In this document: positions 63,976 to 64,000 of the stretch, one piece after another
Numbering within the stretch: position 1 is the first letter of the stretch
Layout of the letters: each line of letters opens with the position of its first letter
Origin: Taudactylus pleione
Taxonomy: Eukaryota; Chordata; Amphibia; Anura; Myobatrachidae
Reading direction: 5' to 3'
NCBI GenBank assembly: GCA_031769625.1
Contig: JAUIMM010000115.1
Span: 12,756,501-12,820,500 of the forward strand
Length of the DNA: 64,000 nt
Translations under genes and position numbers: made by a program
The notes under the pieces: generated by a model
Databases searched by the model: none
The model's input: the letters and a program-made list of their open reading frames with translations, nothing else
What the model was told of the DNA's origin: nothing

Positions 63976-64000
63976 TGCACAGGATTGTTTGAAGGAGGGG

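Overview
The window looks like repeat-filled intergenic DNA from a large vertebrate genome, most likely a frog. The evidence is the mixture of mobile elements: Tc1/mariner elements with long terminal inverted repeats (TIRs), BED-finger hAT elements, Penelope-like elements with GIY-YIG ends, an L2 LINE, a DIRS/Ngaro-type element, a chromodomain Gypsy element, a gammaretrovirus-like provirus fragment, many palindromic MITEs, and (TA)n tracts. I found no host gene, tRNA, rRNA or CRISPR array. Almost every long open frame belongs to a mobile element, and most coding elements are broken. The one long intact frame is a retroviral gag ORF.

Layout. 0.6-4.5 kb: a hAT element, then a Tc1 element, among (TA)n tracts. 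4.5-14 kb: MITEs, including an inverted pair of 549-bp chained-hairpin elements (9.2-10.9 kb). 14-16.4 kb: a hAT end, a 40-bp tandem repeat, and a 15-bp minisatellite with higher-order structure that is interrupted by a hAT MITE. 16.5-24.8 kb: two Penelope-like elements, each truncated at its 5' end and joined to an inverted copy of a Penelope 3' region; the second carries a chained-hairpin element in each arm. 24.9-26.5 kb: a second Tc1 copy. 28.4-35.7 kb: a MITE, a Penelope-type terminal region, and a ~305-bp tandem repeat split by an LTR-leader-gag fragment, ending in an L2-type tail. 35.7-43.1 kb: an old hAT element broken up by four nested insertions. 43.1-51.9 kb: MITEs and AT-rich DNA. 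52-55.1 kb: Ngaro-like remains (RT, RNase H, SGNH-like hydrolase, split direct repeats). 55.1-61.4 kb: a Gypsy chromovirus carrying an L2 LINE and a hAT MITE. 61.5-62.0 kb: a Myb/SANT-like reading frame of the PIF/Harbinger accessory type. 63-64 kb: long hairpins and a hammerhead-like motif.

The most unusual structure is the chained-hairpin family at 9229, 10385, 20083, 23782 and 41629. Each element is about 545-549 bp, has GGGCCTGATTCAGA-type ends, and several copies have 3-bp target duplications. The interior is a run of about eleven consecutive perfect or near-perfect hairpins. Between subfamilies, several hairpins have changed sequence on both arms while still pairing. A second theme is a set of hammerhead-ribozyme-like cores (CTGANGA, stem, GAAA) in Penelope-type terminal regions.

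All identifications come from reading motifs and comparing copies within the window. No database search was run, so family names below order or superfamily level are tentative.
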